Part shown: one piece after another, positions 1-9,865 of the stretch
How the letters are laid out: the number at the start of each line of letters is the position of its first letter
Numbering within the stretch: the stretch's first letter is position 1
NCBI GenBank assembly: GCA_900660155.1
Contig: CABFPE010000006.1
Location: 2,548,077-2,612,076, forward strand
Source of the DNA: Hofstenia miamia
Taxonomy: Eukaryota > Xenacoelomorpha > Acoela > Hofsteniidae
DNA length: 64,000 bases
Direction: 5' to 3'
Made by a program: the position numbers and the translations under genes
The notes under the pieces: generated by a model
The model's input: only the letters and a program-made list of their open reading frames with translations
Told to the model about the DNA's origin: nothing
Databases searched by the model: none

Positions 1-164
1 AAGAAGCATATAGACAGAAGAGTAGAAGTAAGTGATAAGTGTAGGCTATGTAAGAAAGAAGCGGAGACAGTAGATCATCTGATAGCAGGGTGTGAGAAGT
101 TGGCATTGTATGAGGAACAGCTAGAGTCCTGAAGAAAGCTCTCAGACTCCCTGGGAACTGGTGA
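1..164 (+). pseudogene. 3' end of an R4/Dong-like LINE, internally deleted
   Basis: Frame 1 from base 1 encodes a zinc knuckle, C-x2-C-x8-H-x4-C, inside the phrase CRLCKKEAETVDHLIAGC. This knuckle lies C-terminal to the reverse transcriptase in LINEs with a restriction-like endonuclease (R2/R4/Dong type). From about base 123 another frame reads RVLKKALRLPGNW then TGA (162-164), which resembles the very C-terminus of such elements. In intact members the endonuclease (with an RPD motif) lies between these two parts, so here it appears deleted, with the junction near 120. The 5' part lies outside the window. The (AAT)n tail that follows fits R4/Dong elements, known for TAA-repeat tails. Clade assignment is inference from motifs. 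Confidence 0.6.
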
Positions 165-181
165 GTTCCCCGAGCTGAGAG
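139..181 (+). other. Nested hairpin at the LINE 3' end
   Basis: An outer stem CTCTCAG (139-145) / CTGAGAG (175-181) encloses an inner perfect 7-bp stem GGGAACT (153-159) / AGTTCCC (164-170) with the loop GGTG. It overlaps the last codons of the LINE ORF and ends about 30 bases before the (AAT)n tail. Many LINE reverse transcriptases recognise a 3' RNA stem-loop; that role here is inferred. Confidence 0.6.
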
Positions 182-210
182 GGATACCAGCATGAAGCTG
201 TGAGAAGTAA

Positions 211-250
<40 letters not shown>
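211..250 (+). repeat. (AAT)n LINE tail microsatellite
   Basis: About 13 uninterrupted AAT units directly follow the LINE 3' end at 1-210. They are best read as the element's 3' tail rather than an independent microsatellite. Confidence 0.85.
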
Positions 251-251
<1 letters not shown>

Positions 252-1093
252 TTATCTAATAATTTTAAACAAAATGTAAGATTTAAAGAAGATTGAAATT
301 ATGGTGCCCTTTAGGAAATGCAGGAGCTGCAAAGACACATGAGGTATCTGTTTCAGCTTGGTGATTCTGCGTACTTGGTTTGCAAGTAAGTAAAAAGTGC
401 ATCCTTGATGTCATTTTTCAGATTTTTCTATCCATCCATGACGTTAATATTAAGTTTTCGATATAAATAATTACATAATCTACACTTTGCTTAATTTAAG
501 ATGCCAGATTTTTTATCATTGGCGAGGTATAATCTGATTTCCAATCGATCGAGCCACTATCTACACATATTGTACATAGTGGTAGAAAGTGCTTCTTGTA
601 TTGTGCTACAGCATCAATACAGGCTTTAGAGAACTTAGTACATTTCTTCGTCCAATGTAATAAAGATTTACACCCGAAACATTTGAAATAATATGAGTCA
701 GTTATTTGTAGATTGAATGTAGGCAACATAAATTCTCACGATCAGTGTGAGCCATGCAAGCAAATTTAACTTATTTGTCTAAGACTTTGGTTGACTGTCA
801 TACTGTAGTCTTATCACCTCATCTTCTAGCAACTGAAGCATAACTAGGTACACAACCGTTTTTCGATTCTAAGTAATATTGTCCTACAGATTTTCAAATG
901 TTTCCGCATTTCAATGAGCTAAGAAATATCAGTTTCCATAGTGATGACTTCATATTGATTATATTTATTAGTACTCCGGAAATTACCACTTTCCCAGGAT
1001 GGACAATTTTCTTTATGGATTGGATCATTTTTAAGCAGCTTTTGGGTAAACATTGACTTGCTTACATCATAAGACAGTAGTATATAGAAGATA
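251..1093. other. AT-rich DNA with one zinc-knuckle ORF
   Basis: No gene or element boundary could be supported apart from the minus-strand ORF at 496-729, listed separately. Confidence 0.5.
496..729 (-). CDS. Short zinc-finger-like ORF, unrecognised
   Basis: This 77-residue minus-strand frame has the spacing C-x2-C-x4-H-x4-C (CFGCKSLLHWTKKC) and, about 25 residues later, a C-x2-C pair (LCTIC). Similar Cys/His clusters occur in the ORF1 proteins of CR1/L2-type LINEs and in PHD-like fingers. No neighbouring exon or LINE ORF2 could be tied to it. It may be an ORF1 relic or a chance frame. Confidence 0.25.
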   Translation of the reverse strand: MLPTFNLQITDSYYFKCFGCKSLLHWTKKCTKFSKACIDAVAQYKKHFLPLCTICVDSGSIDWKSDYTSPMIKNLAS

Positions 1094-1221
1094 CAGTGCT
1101 GGGTGAATTAATTGAGCCAACAAGGAAAACGGTATATAAATTTATTTAAGCAAACAATTAAGAGCAAGCAAGTTTAACAATTGAGTTATTTTGTCAAAGT
1201 TATAAAACATACAACAACTGA
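1094..1221 (-). mobile_element. Truncated end of the 2440-3829 Tc1 family
   Basis: These 128 bases match the left end of the fuller Tc1 copy (2440-2565) almost base for base; the only clear difference is one extra T in a run. It starts with the terminal repeat CAGTGCTGGGTGAATT after a TA (1092-1093), and the match stops abruptly after ACAACAACTGA. No opposite end was found nearby, so this is a solo end left by deletion or abortive insertion. Strand follows the transposase orientation of the full copy. Confidence 0.85.
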
Positions 1222-2407
1222 TGTGGCATAATCCATCAAATAATCATGTGTGGTCAAAATAAGAAAAGATGGATGTAACTAAGACTAAAGTATTATAATG
1301 ATTAATATGTAAACACATGATTAGGATTGATTATTTGATTTGTAAATTGTTTTATGCAGTTTATATTTAAATTTTGCTTGACAGTATTTGGCAAAAACAA
1401 AGATGGCCAAACAGCTTACTCTAATTAATGCTGACGTTGCATAATTAATAGCAGAACTAAATTACGAGGGAAAATTGTAAACAAGAGTCGATCAAACAGG
1501 TACTAGTCGAGTACTTGATTATTTACTAAAAAGTGCTATAAATATGTTACGATTGTTGAGATTATTGATAAATGAATTTAGATGGTATTTACTTCTTCTT
1601 TTGTCAGGTTATTTCATAATTTATGGAAAGCTAAACGTTTAAGTACTAGAGGTAATTGTACAGTGGTTCCCACATCCGTTTAAAGGAATGCTGGAGCAGC
1701 CTCACGTCAGCTATTCAACAGTGGTGAGGGCGATAGCTGTAATTTCCTTACAGTGCTTTTAGGTTATGAATAGGTATAGGGGTTTTTCTCCATTATAGCT
1801 TTCCTACTCCTCATTGCTTGTCAATTATTATGATTCTATTTACTTTGCTCTACATGGTTATTACCCTATTATTGAATCCTAGTTATTTATGGTTTTATAT
1901 TACAGTTGGTGATTCGGTATTGAATTTAGTTAGCTCATGCTTTTACCTTATAGGTATTATTACTTTGGTATTCGATCTAAGTTGCTCATTGTTTTATCTC
2001 ATAGACCTCTGGCTGACTTATGCATTTGCTTTCTTGCCGACGGCATTGATTGTTTACATGTACGAAGGGCTAGCATGTATTATTATATCTGTAGGGCTAT
2101 TATATGTAAGGCTCGATAACAAGCTAAAGCATCGCAGTTGCTGTATTCGATTATCTTTACATATGCAGAATAACAAAAACAATCAATGCACTAAATTCCT
2201 TAGCAATCACGAGTTCACAATCACGGAGTTTCCCATTCCCACACCAATTCCATCAATGGTTTTCCTGGCGAAGTTCAAGTGCAACCTGTAGTTGTGGCTG
2301 ATCGATATGTAACTGGAATCGCATGGCAATTCTTCGGGTATCGATCCTGTCTTCCACCTATCACTCTTTATCTAAATGAGTTGTTGTTAGTTATACATTT
2401 AGAAAAG

Positions 2408-2409
<2 letters not shown>
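1222..2409. other. AT-rich DNA, no supported gene
   Basis: It contains one long T-rich frame (1818-2291, 157 codons) that reads as hydrophobic. It has no recognisable family, splice sites or start context, so it is not called a gene. Confidence 0.4.

Positions 2410-2439
<30 letters not shown>
2410..2439. repeat. (TA)n tract, left flank of the Tc1 element
   Basis: A pure TA repeat that abuts the left Tc1 terminus. Tc1/mariner elements insert at TA, so this microsatellite was probably the target. Confidence 0.85.
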
Positions 2440-2444
<5 letters not shown>

Positions 2445-2579
2445 CTGGGTGAATTAATTGAGCCAACAAGGAAAACGGTATATAAATTTATTAAGCAAAC
2501 AATTAAGAGCAAGCAAGTTTAACAATTGAGTTATTTTGTCAAAGTTATAAAACATACAACAACTGACATAAAAGAAATG

Positions 2580-3588
2580 TCAGTATGGCACACATCCACC
2601 TCGAGACCTTAAGCATGGATCGACTTGATGAGGCATACTATCAACTAAGGTTTTGCAAAGATGGCCAATTTCTGGGTCGTTATACCAAATGTTTGTTGCT
2701 CGTTCAATAAGCTGTGCCTTTGACATGACAACAACTTTGTTGACATTTCTTTTGAGACAAGCCCAGGCGTTTTCAATGCAGTTGAGGTCGGGACTGTAAG
2801 GCGGCCAGCCCATTATTTGCACACCACTTTCATTAAAGAAATCCATGACAGCTCTTCCCTTATGTCAGGGTGCATTGTCTTGCACAAAAACATAGTCATT
2901 CTGCCCAAACCACTCAGCAGCCGCCGGTAGTAGATGGTCTCGCAATACAGACATGTATTTCTGGCCGTTCATTGTACCTTCAATCGGAACTAGAGGCCCT
3001 GGTGCTTGACGAGAGATGTATCCCCAGAACATGACATGCTGTTCAAATGGTCTATGGGACACAGTTTGTAAGGCGGATTGGGGCAGCTCTGCGTCTACGT
3101 GCAAATTGTGGGCGGCGAATTGAAAGATTTATTGCTGTTTCGTCGCTGAAAATTGTATTGCTCCACTGATCAGCAGTCCACAGACGGTGTTGAACGGCCC
3201 ACTGTCGGCGAACTCGCATTTTGTTACCATTAAGGGATGGCGACTTCACTGGACGATATGTCACAAGTCCACTACGGCGAAGCGACCTGCGAATAGTAGA
3301 AGTTTCTACGTTTAAATTTAGTTGCTGGCGAAGTTGCCTTGACGTAATTGTGGGATCTACAACTGTTAGTCGAGCCAAAAGTCGCTCCGTACTTCTTGAC
3401 ATGGCTCTACGCCGACCGCATCGTCCACGACGTTGTGCTGAACTGCTTCCAGTAGCCCCATATTGACGTATAATACGTCCAACAGTAGCTCGATGGACAC
3501 AAGTTGCTGCTGCAATAGCGCGATGGGTCCAATGATTTGTAGTATGATGGTGAATAATCAATGCACGAAGTGGCTCACTAACATCCAT
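2580..3588 (-). pseudogene. Tc1 transposase (DD34E), broken
   Basis: Start ATG at 3586-3588 (MDVSEPLRALI), about 336 codons to TGA at 2580-2582, the usual Tc1 length. The N-terminal ~110 residues read as paired helix-turn-helix domains with an Arg-rich linker (QRRGRCGRRR). The catalytic triad is visible: first Asp in IFSDET, second in VFVQDNAP, and Glu in PDLNCIENAW with 34 residues between the last two, so DD34E. Two defects are seen: a one-base frameshift near 3080-3105, and an in-frame TGA directly after QDNAP (about 2868), where relatives usually have Cys. It would excise and integrate at TA if whole; as it stands it is inactive. Confidence 0.9.
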
Positions 3589-3765
3589 ATCTCTAAAATA
3601 GTGAAAAGGCAATGTAAACACACAATAGTATATGCAACGGATATACAATGAGAAATGAGCAAATTAGAAATAAACCAATCAGAAATTAGCAGAAAAGATT
3701 AACTAATGTATGTGTGTTTCTGTGTGTGTGGCAGAAACAACGACAATGTGTGTTTCTGTGACTGT

Positions 3766-3822
3766 GGCTCCACTAATTCACCAAAATAGTTAAATTTATA
3801 CATTGGCTCAATTAATTCACCC
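3766..3822. repeat. Subterminal direct repeat inside the Tc1 right end
   Basis: GGCTCCACTAATTCACCA (3766-3783) recurs as GGCTCAATTAATTCACCC (3805-3822), 14 of 18 identical and 39 bp apart. The outer copy is part of the terminal inverted repeat. In IR/DR elements such repeats are transposase-binding sites. No clear inner copy was seen at the left end. Confidence 0.65.
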
Positions 3823-3829
3823 AGCATTG

Positions 3830-3871
3830 TATATATACATATATATATCTATATATATATATATATATATA
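3830..3871. repeat. (TA)n tract, right flank of the Tc1 element
   Basis: A TA-rich run with a few interruptions at the right Tc1 terminus, matching the tract on its left side. Confidence 0.8.
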
Positions 3872-4501
3872 TACTTGCTGATTGTGAATAACTAGAGATA
3901 ATCATTTGTGGCATTACATGAAGTTTTTGAATTATTGAATACTGTTTGATTAACAAGGAAGGAGTTCGGCAATTATTTGCAAACAATCTATGGCAAATTT
4001 AGCAACATAATGTTTTCATGGCTACTTATGAAATGATGAAAGAAGTCTAACACGTCTACACAAATGAAATCATAATTTTGAAGAAATTTGATATCTAATA
4101 AATTTGGCAGGCTTAAACTCGGAATTAATACTCGAATGAAAATCTGGCTGTAAAACAGCAAAAAAGAAATTATTTTGATATTCAATTTCTTCATCAAATA
4201 TATATTTTTTAACTTTGAAGACTTGAAACTAGTTTGCAACAAACGTGGAGGCTAGCCCGGCTTCTGCGCACTTTCTCAAAATTTGTCCTTTAGTGCCCTT
4301 CTCGCAATCTATGTATTCTTTTAGGAATCAATCCAGCAAAGCACGCGGCCAGCATTTTTTTGTCTTGATAGGCAGCCGCATCTCATACTTTTAGTCCAAT
4401 AATGAGTGTGTTACCAAAAAGACGAATGAGAAACTAGAAAAACAACCAAGTCAACAGAAATAAGAGCCTGGAATAGTTTGCTGAATACAGATTAATTCAA
4501 G
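3872..4501. other. AT-rich DNA, no supported gene
   Basis: Only short chance frames are seen, including a minus-strand frame at 3988-4242. It may contain the eroded upstream part of the Penelope-like element that follows, but no reverse-transcriptase motif was legible. Confidence 0.4.
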
Positions 4502-4885
4502 ATGAAATTAAAACATCTAAACGCAAAACTGAAAGCATTTAATATAAAAATTATACCACCACTAACGTCTTTTAAGACATCAAACATTTTAAAAAATAAA
4601 TCCTTACTTCCATTGTCTTTGCAATCATCAGTTGCATACAAATATCAATGTGATAAGTGTGGTGACTCATACATCGGTGAGACCAAAAGACATATGGAAG
4701 TCAGAATCAAAGAACATATGAGAGGCCACCTAACATCAGAAATATTCTGCCGTCAACATCCAAAGAAAAAAGAAAATTTTAAAATTATAACAAAAACAGG
4801 AGAAGCAATTACCATCAATGCAACAACAGGTAAAAGCAAACAATTAAATAGACAGAAAGAACTTAGCATCTCTAAATTATTCTAA
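4502..4885 (+). pseudogene. Penelope-like element GIY-YIG endonuclease fragment
   Basis: The 127-residue frame contains VAYKYQCDKCGDSYIGETKR followed by RIKEH. This is the C-terminal GIY-YIG nuclease of Penelope-like retroelements: a Cys pair just before the Tyr-Ile-Gly core, then the conserved Arg and Glu-His. The upstream stretch (SFKTSNILKNKSLLPLSLQS) resembles the linker that follows the reverse transcriptase in this group. No reverse transcriptase is legible, so the copy is a 5'-truncated fragment. A (TA)n tract follows about 120 bp downstream. A second fragment of the same domain lies at 29942-30060. Confidence 0.75.
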
Positions 4886-5003
4886 TATGTTGAATCTTAA
4901 CATTAAACTTAACTTTTTCAAATATTACACTATTTTACTGACAAAGATAAACTATTTATCAAAACGGTCTAGTATATTTGATTCGGTTATCAATCGCCTT
5001 GTT

Positions 5004-5007
<4 letters not shown>

Positions 5008-5039
<32 letters not shown>
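5008..5039. repeat. (TA)n tract
   Basis: A pure TA dinucleotide run between the PLE fragment and the split ORF at 5060-5205. Confidence 0.85.
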
Positions 5040-5041
<2 letters not shown>

Positions 5042-5059
5042 GTATATCGCTAAAAATTT

Positions 5060-5205
5060 TTTGGGAATTTTTTATTCCCCATGTTGACATGAGTGGACAT
5101 TTGTCATTTCTTCCAAAAAATTATGTAGACGTGACTTCAGAAAGTAAAAGTTCTGCGAATGAAGAGCAGTATTCCAGTAACACTGAAAATTTTGAAAACA
5201 GATAG
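5060..5205 (+). pseudogene. ORF fragment, possibly the N-terminal part of the 9.9-10.9 kb transposase
   Basis: The plus frame reads FFIPHVDMSGHLSFLPKNY, then an acidic Ser/Glu-rich stretch, and is cut off where the GATA tail of the CR1-like LINE begins (5199-5235). The LINE is inserted here on the minus strand, and on its far side (from about 9860) an unassigned transposase ORF runs on the plus strand. One element may therefore have been split by the LINE. I could not show a target duplication, so the link is inference. Confidence 0.3.
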
Positions 5206-5235
5206 ATAGATAGCTAGATAGATAGATAGATAGAA
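5199..5235 (-). repeat. (TATC)n tail of the CR1-like LINE
   Basis: On the minus strand the LINE ends with AATAAACGTTT followed by about nine TATC units with one variant. Short tandem repeats at the 3' end are typical of CR1-like LINEs and serve in target-primed reverse transcription. Confidence 0.75.
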
Positions 5236-5266
5236 ACGTTTATTAATTTTCATGTAAAAAATTTTA

Positions 5267-5754
5267 TCACAAAGAATTGTTGAACAATAATGTGTAGTAG
5301 GGCACAAATTGTAGTCTTCGTCTTTCTGTTTTAAGACAAGGCATACACAGATGATTTGAGTCTTTGAGTCTGTTAAGCATAATAGGGTGCATAATGTGAT
5401 GTGGTTTTAATCCAGCACTGAAAAGCCTAAGACCACGATTGGTGCGGCGGTCAGCCACTGTTGAACCAGTTCTGCAGCCAATTATTCGCTCGCTTCTCTT
5501 AAGAATTTTCGATAACTGTGAATTCAGAGATTTTGGTAAGTTGCCCAAAACATATATCACGCAACATTTCTTCTACTAGCCTAAAAGTTTGATCTCGGAT
5601 ACAGTTACTAGTTGATCAGGTAGGCAATTTTCAAATTTGGAAATATAAGTGAGGAGCATTTGCTTCGATTTCTTCTTGTTGAGAGCAAGAGAGTTAAAAC
5701 GATTGTATTCACAGAGGTTGGGAAATCTATCTTTAGCCGCTACGTTTTTGAAAC
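5267..5754 (-). pseudogene. LINE reverse transcriptase, thumb and C-terminal part
   Basis: Two minus-strand frames (5754-5576 and 5560-5267) read NRFNSLALNKKKSKQMLL, then VSEIKLLG, then SKILKRSERIIGCR. In CR1-type LINEs the reverse transcriptase active site is followed by an LN-KK-K motif, a KLLG motif, and later an Arg-rich RA-RII-G motif, so this is the end of the same ORF2. It is continuous with the YADD region at 8425, except for the hAT insertion. A stop and frame change separate the two frames near 5560-5580. Confidence 0.75.
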
Positions 5755-5762
5755 AATGGATA
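5755..5762. repeat. hAT target-site duplication, left copy
   Basis: AATGGATA, identical to 8417-8424 on the other side of the hAT element. Confidence 0.9.
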
Positions 5763-8416
5763 CAGGGGCCAAGCAAGAAAAAATATATGAGGGGTGCATT
5801 TGCAAAATTGCGGCCCCTTCAATAGTTGCAACTAGATTTTTCTCAGTTTATTTCTTTAAACGTACTACATGTAAATGTATAGTGAAATCTTGATAGCTGA
5901 TATAATAATTAACAAAATATGCAAAATAATATATAAGACATAAATGCATATATTTGGTGACTGGTGTATATTAAAACACTCAGCTCTCTGCCTTCACGTG
6001 TAGGCTACTCCATTTTATAGTTCAACATTGTATGCACCCTCCGATAGCAAGCACCTTTGCATATCTGTTAGGTTATAAGACCATTGTTTAATGATTTCAA
6101 GCGATTTTTCAGCACAAAAGCGCTAAGCGGGGCGCTTGTTAGAGCTACTAGATTGACTATCATCCATCTTGTCTTTGGTACGAAATCTTATTTCGTAGAT
6201 CTACTCAAAATCGATGTAAAACAATTAAAAAACGACGCGTAAATGAGTGAAAACGGCGTAAACAAAGAAAGTTACTTTCGATTTTGTTATTTCCGGATGG
6301 CTACTTATATATTTGCCAGAGTTAGTAAATTATTTTAGGCTTAATGACACAAGTTTGCCGTGTTGTGGAACAAGGCGCGCAGTCCAAATTAAATGCATGG
6401 TTTGGCATGAAACACGGCGCGCAGTAGTGAAAGAGTTAAAAAACTAAATAAACTGCATTTAAGTAAGGCTTGTATATGGAAGTAGAATTGTTTTCTATTT
6501 CCATTCCATTTCCACAACTATTTTAAAAACATTTCCATAATTTTCCATAAATGTTCAGGATCTTTCAGTAACTCTTAGAACTCGTTATTATGGTTTTGCA
6601 GGACAAGTATTTTGCTGGTTCTAGTCCCACTTAGTTTCATTGGATTTTGCCCTAGTCATGTACCAGCCACGCCGCATAAACTTTTGAGACACTGTGGGCC
6701 TCCATAACCCTACTAGTGGTTAACTAAGCTGACTATAAGTTGAACCAAAATTACTATTCAGTGCTAATAGATGATATTATTTGTTGGCGCTGCTAAGGCA
6801 CACATAATAGAATTTTGGAATACTTTTGAACCTTACCTTAGCCAAAGATATTTCCAATTTTCAGAATTGTTCACAATAAAAGTACACTTTTAGAGAATAA
6901 GAAAAAACAACTTAAAGTCATCTATGTACGGCCACAATATATGGCAAAACTCATGTGGTAAACTGTTATGTATCACTAACATTCTGTAAATAATTATATT
7001 ATTGAGTCATATTAGATGTCACAAATGGGACTATATTTCCATATATATGCTAGTATTCTGGTCCGTGAGCAGACTGTAGCCGCGCCCAACCGTCGGCTAT
7101 GGTCACAGACTTCGTTTTACGACCAAAATACCAGCTAAAATTCATTTCTGAAAGTACTAGTGATGTCTCTTTGATTATTAATGCATTAATTCATGTACAA
7201 GAGTATTAGTTAATATGAAAGGTCACATTATATCCCCAATTTGTATTCCACATCAGACATTTAAATGCTACATTTGCAACACAAAATGGATGCTATAAAA
7301 CTTCTTTATTGGATGAGGAAATACTATTACCGATAAAAAAGCAGCCTATGTTAACGAAATTTTAGTTATTTCTTTGCTTAAAATTTTTTAACATTATGAT
7401 GAACAATTTGTTTCCATGATATATATTTGTATTGTTGTTTTTAAAACTTAAACATTTTCACGATTTTCTTTAATTGTTCAAAGTATGAGCATACTTGAAT
7501 CTTTGCATTGCACTGAGTAGTAGTAAAAAAACGTTGACTACGGCGAAAAACTCCCGGCTAACAGCCGGACACGGCTAAAGGCTTAAAGCCAAATGCCAGA
7601 TACTACCAAATTCTTACGGCTAACTGCCCTCTAAGTACAAAATCTATTTTGCACATGACTACTGCTAAGAAAATTGCCTTGCCACAGAATTCTAACTTAG
7701 GCATTGAAGCTGAAGAAAATATTCACTTAATGTGGTTTACATTAACAAAATTTTGACTTGTATTCGTCATGTGTTCTTTTGAATTCTCTTGTTCATGCAG
7801 AGATTGCACAAATGAAATAATATTTTAAGACTGACTAGCCTGGTAGTTTATACAAGTCTCTCCCTATTTTGGAGAAAGTATTCAAAGCTCTCTATGACTT
7901 AAACGTAAACGTACTTTGGTTTTTATAAAACAATTTTTACTGTTCTTAAAACATTTATATTTTCTAAAGCACATTCAGGGTGTGTTTAACACTATCTATG
8001 AGGTTGAGAATGTCTGTTTTTTTAATTTTTATTTCCACAAATTTCCATTATATTTCCATTTCACAATCTGGAAATGGAATGGAATGGATATCGTTCATGT
8101 CCATATGCAAAACGGATTAAGGCTAATCTTTTATTTAAATTAAAAGCAAATGAAATAGGTCGAAAATATAGATTTTGTTTCACACTTGTAATGGCTGAGA
8201 TTCAAGAATTAGATTTACAGAGAAAACACAAATAACTTATTCAAATATATATTTCAAAAAAATGTTAAAAAAGATAGAATGACTGCATTGTAAATTTAGA
8301 AAATGACTGGAAAATTAAATGACCGCAACATCTGTTAAATGGTCATTTTACTGCCCCTCAGAAAAAATATTCGGGCGGTGCATCACCCTCAGCACCCCCG
8401 GTTAGCTGGGCCCCTG
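5763..8416. mobile_element. Non-autonomous hAT element, 2654 bp
   Basis: The ends are CAGGGGCCAAGC (5763-5774) and, on the minus strand, CAGGGGCCCAGC (8416-8405), 11 of 12 matching. A shared GGGGTGC motif lies a little further in. Perfect 8-bp duplications AATGGATA flank it; 8-bp duplications and CAGNG-type ends are hallmarks of hAT. No transposase frame is present, so it depended on a transposase in trans. Its interior (about 6480-8110) is homologous to 46066-47040. The host site is inside a LINE reverse transcriptase ORF, which dates this insertion after the LINE. Confidence 0.92.
6480..8110 (-). repeat. Interior non-coding repeat, shared with 46.1-47.0 kb
   Basis: Read on the minus strand, the part at 6640-6480 matches 46926-47035, including blocks such as GAACCAGYAAAA and TGGAAATGTTTYTAAAATAG. 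The part at 8110-7910 matches 46070-46200, including GAATGGAAAT and TTTTAAGAACA. Both ends are rich in TTTCCA. The copy here lies inside the hAT element and is longer than the other. It may be the body of that hAT family or a separate element nested in it. Confidence 0.65.
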
Positions 8417-8424
8417 AATGGATA
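8417..8424. repeat. hAT target-site duplication, right copy
   Basis: AATGGATA, identical to 5755-5762. Confidence 0.9.
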
Positions 8425-9847
8425 AGTGCTGTTATATCATCGGCATATTTGAAATGGTAATTTCCAGGAAGCGGTTTTAAGTCAGCTGTGTAGATGCAGA
8501 AAAGAATCGGTCCCAAAGCACATTCCTGTGGGACACCAGATGTGACATTGTAATTCGCACTTCGCAGACAACTGAGTTTAACTTGTGCAGACCGGTCTGA
8601 CTGGTAGCTGGTGATCCAGTTAGTGAATGCCATGGGTAAGCCGAATCTAATTAATTTATTGATTAATACACGATGGGACACTGTATTGAATGCTTTTGAG
8701 AAATCGTAAGCCTGATTGAGTATGCTAAGCACATCTAATAAATCAAAAAGCGTGGTAAGTTTGTCTATGAGACTGACGATGGCCATCTTGGTGGAGGAAT
8801 TTCTTCGATAAGCAAATTGATTAGCATCAAAAAGGCTAGTGAGCTGCAGTTTCAGTGAACGTATGACAAAGCGTTCCAATACTTTGATTGGGTCGAAGTT
8901 GATAAATAGAAGGAGGTTTTGTTTTAGGGATTGGGGTTACATCTGCTCTTTTCCAGGCTGAAGGGAATATTTGGCCAAGCATGGAAACATTGAATAGGTG
9001 ACAAAGAGGGTCACTAAGTACGTGGCTTGAAGCCTTATAAAGTTTCGTAGGAATTTCATCTGTACCAAATGATTTGGCACAATTCACCGAATCTCGTTCT
9101 CTAAAGACATCAAACGGCGATACGTGGAATACCTAATCTGCATCACTATGAATTGGGCCATCGCAGACTGATACATCTTCGTTGCCTAAGCAAGAGTAAG
9201 AGTTTTTGAAAAGATCACCAATCTTATTAAGTGTCTTGGAAATAACGAGAGTGTGGCGTTATTACCTTCCTTGCTACTTCTTATGTTATTTACAATTTTC
9301 CAGAAATCGTTCGCAGTCTTCCGCCATTTAATCCAATTTCTTTTGGATTGCTTTATTTCCTTATCTAGCTTCTTGGTATAATACTCAAATAATATCCACT
9401 TGCCTTCATGATTATCAACGTCACATTTGTTCATAACGTCCTTGGTAGACAGGGTCATCTAGACAGGATCACAATCAGACATGTCCATTAACTTTACTGG
9501 AATGCATTTCATAGCGTTTAGTAAAACACCTTCAAAAAAGCTACATTGTCATCTATCTCTGTCATATGATACATGGGTGAAAAATTGACGTTATATATTT
9601 TCTGCACAAATAAACTAACACAAGAGTGTCTTAGATCAAATACTTTGTGTTGAACGATTACATTGGAAAGCCTTTTTATGACAGGAACTAGCTTACAAAT
9701 CTTGTGTTTTGATTTGCCTGGTAGCAGCTTCACATTCCCATATATGTCTGATATACCATGACTTAATAAAACATGGTCAATAATCGATTTGCCATGGGTT
9801 GATGAGACGGATTTGTTCACAAATAAGTACAGCAAAGCTGAGTACAA
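8425..9847 (-). pseudogene. LINE ORF2: endonuclease end, linker and reverse transcriptase
   Basis: From the 5' side on the minus strand: 9847-9518 ends an apurinic-type endonuclease (KSIIDHVLLSHG, then PGKSKHK, where relatives have the SDH box). 9458-9186 is the linker (KLDKEIKQSKRNWIKWRK). 9087-8836 holds reverse transcriptase motifs with KSFGTDEIPTKLYK and FPSAWKRADVTPIPK. 8879-8425 holds YDFSKAFNTVSHRVL, SGVPQECALGPILF and the active site KYADDITAL. At least three frame changes or stops separate these pieces, so it is inactive. The 5' part of the element is missing. Confidence 0.85.
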
Positions 9848-9865
9848 GAATAGCTTACAACGTCT

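Larger units (their letters stand above)
2440..3829 (-). mobile_element. Nearly whole Tc1-type DNA transposon, 1390 bp
   Basis: The two ends are inverted repeats sharing the core TGCTGGGTGAATTAATTGAG. They are flanked by TA (2438-2439 and 3830-3831) and lie within (TA)n on both sides. A full-length transposase reading region fills the inside on the minus strand. The right end carries a second, degenerate copy of the terminal motif 39 bp further in, as in the IR/DR ends of some Tc1 elements. Length and layout fit Tc1. The near identity of the stub at 1094-1221 suggests recent activity of the family. Confidence 0.9.
5199..9850 (-). mobile_element. CR1-like LINE interrupted by a hAT element
   Basis: Minus-strand LINE, about 2.0 kb of its own sequence, 5'-truncated near 9850 and ending in a (TATC)n tail. 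In order on the minus strand it holds the end of an apurinic-type endonuclease, the inter-domain linker, and the reverse transcriptase with a YADD box. It is then cut by the hAT element at 5763-8416 and continues with the thumb/C-terminal part. The reading frame runs straight across the hAT insertion once the element and one target copy are left out. CR1-like is the closest group by motifs; exact clade not determined. Confidence 0.8.

Noticed and set aside
1818-2291. 157-codon hydrophobic frame on the plus strand
   Set aside because: It lies in a T-rich stretch, where any frame reads as Phe/Leu/Ile. An overlapping frame is also open, and there is no family motif or splice signal.
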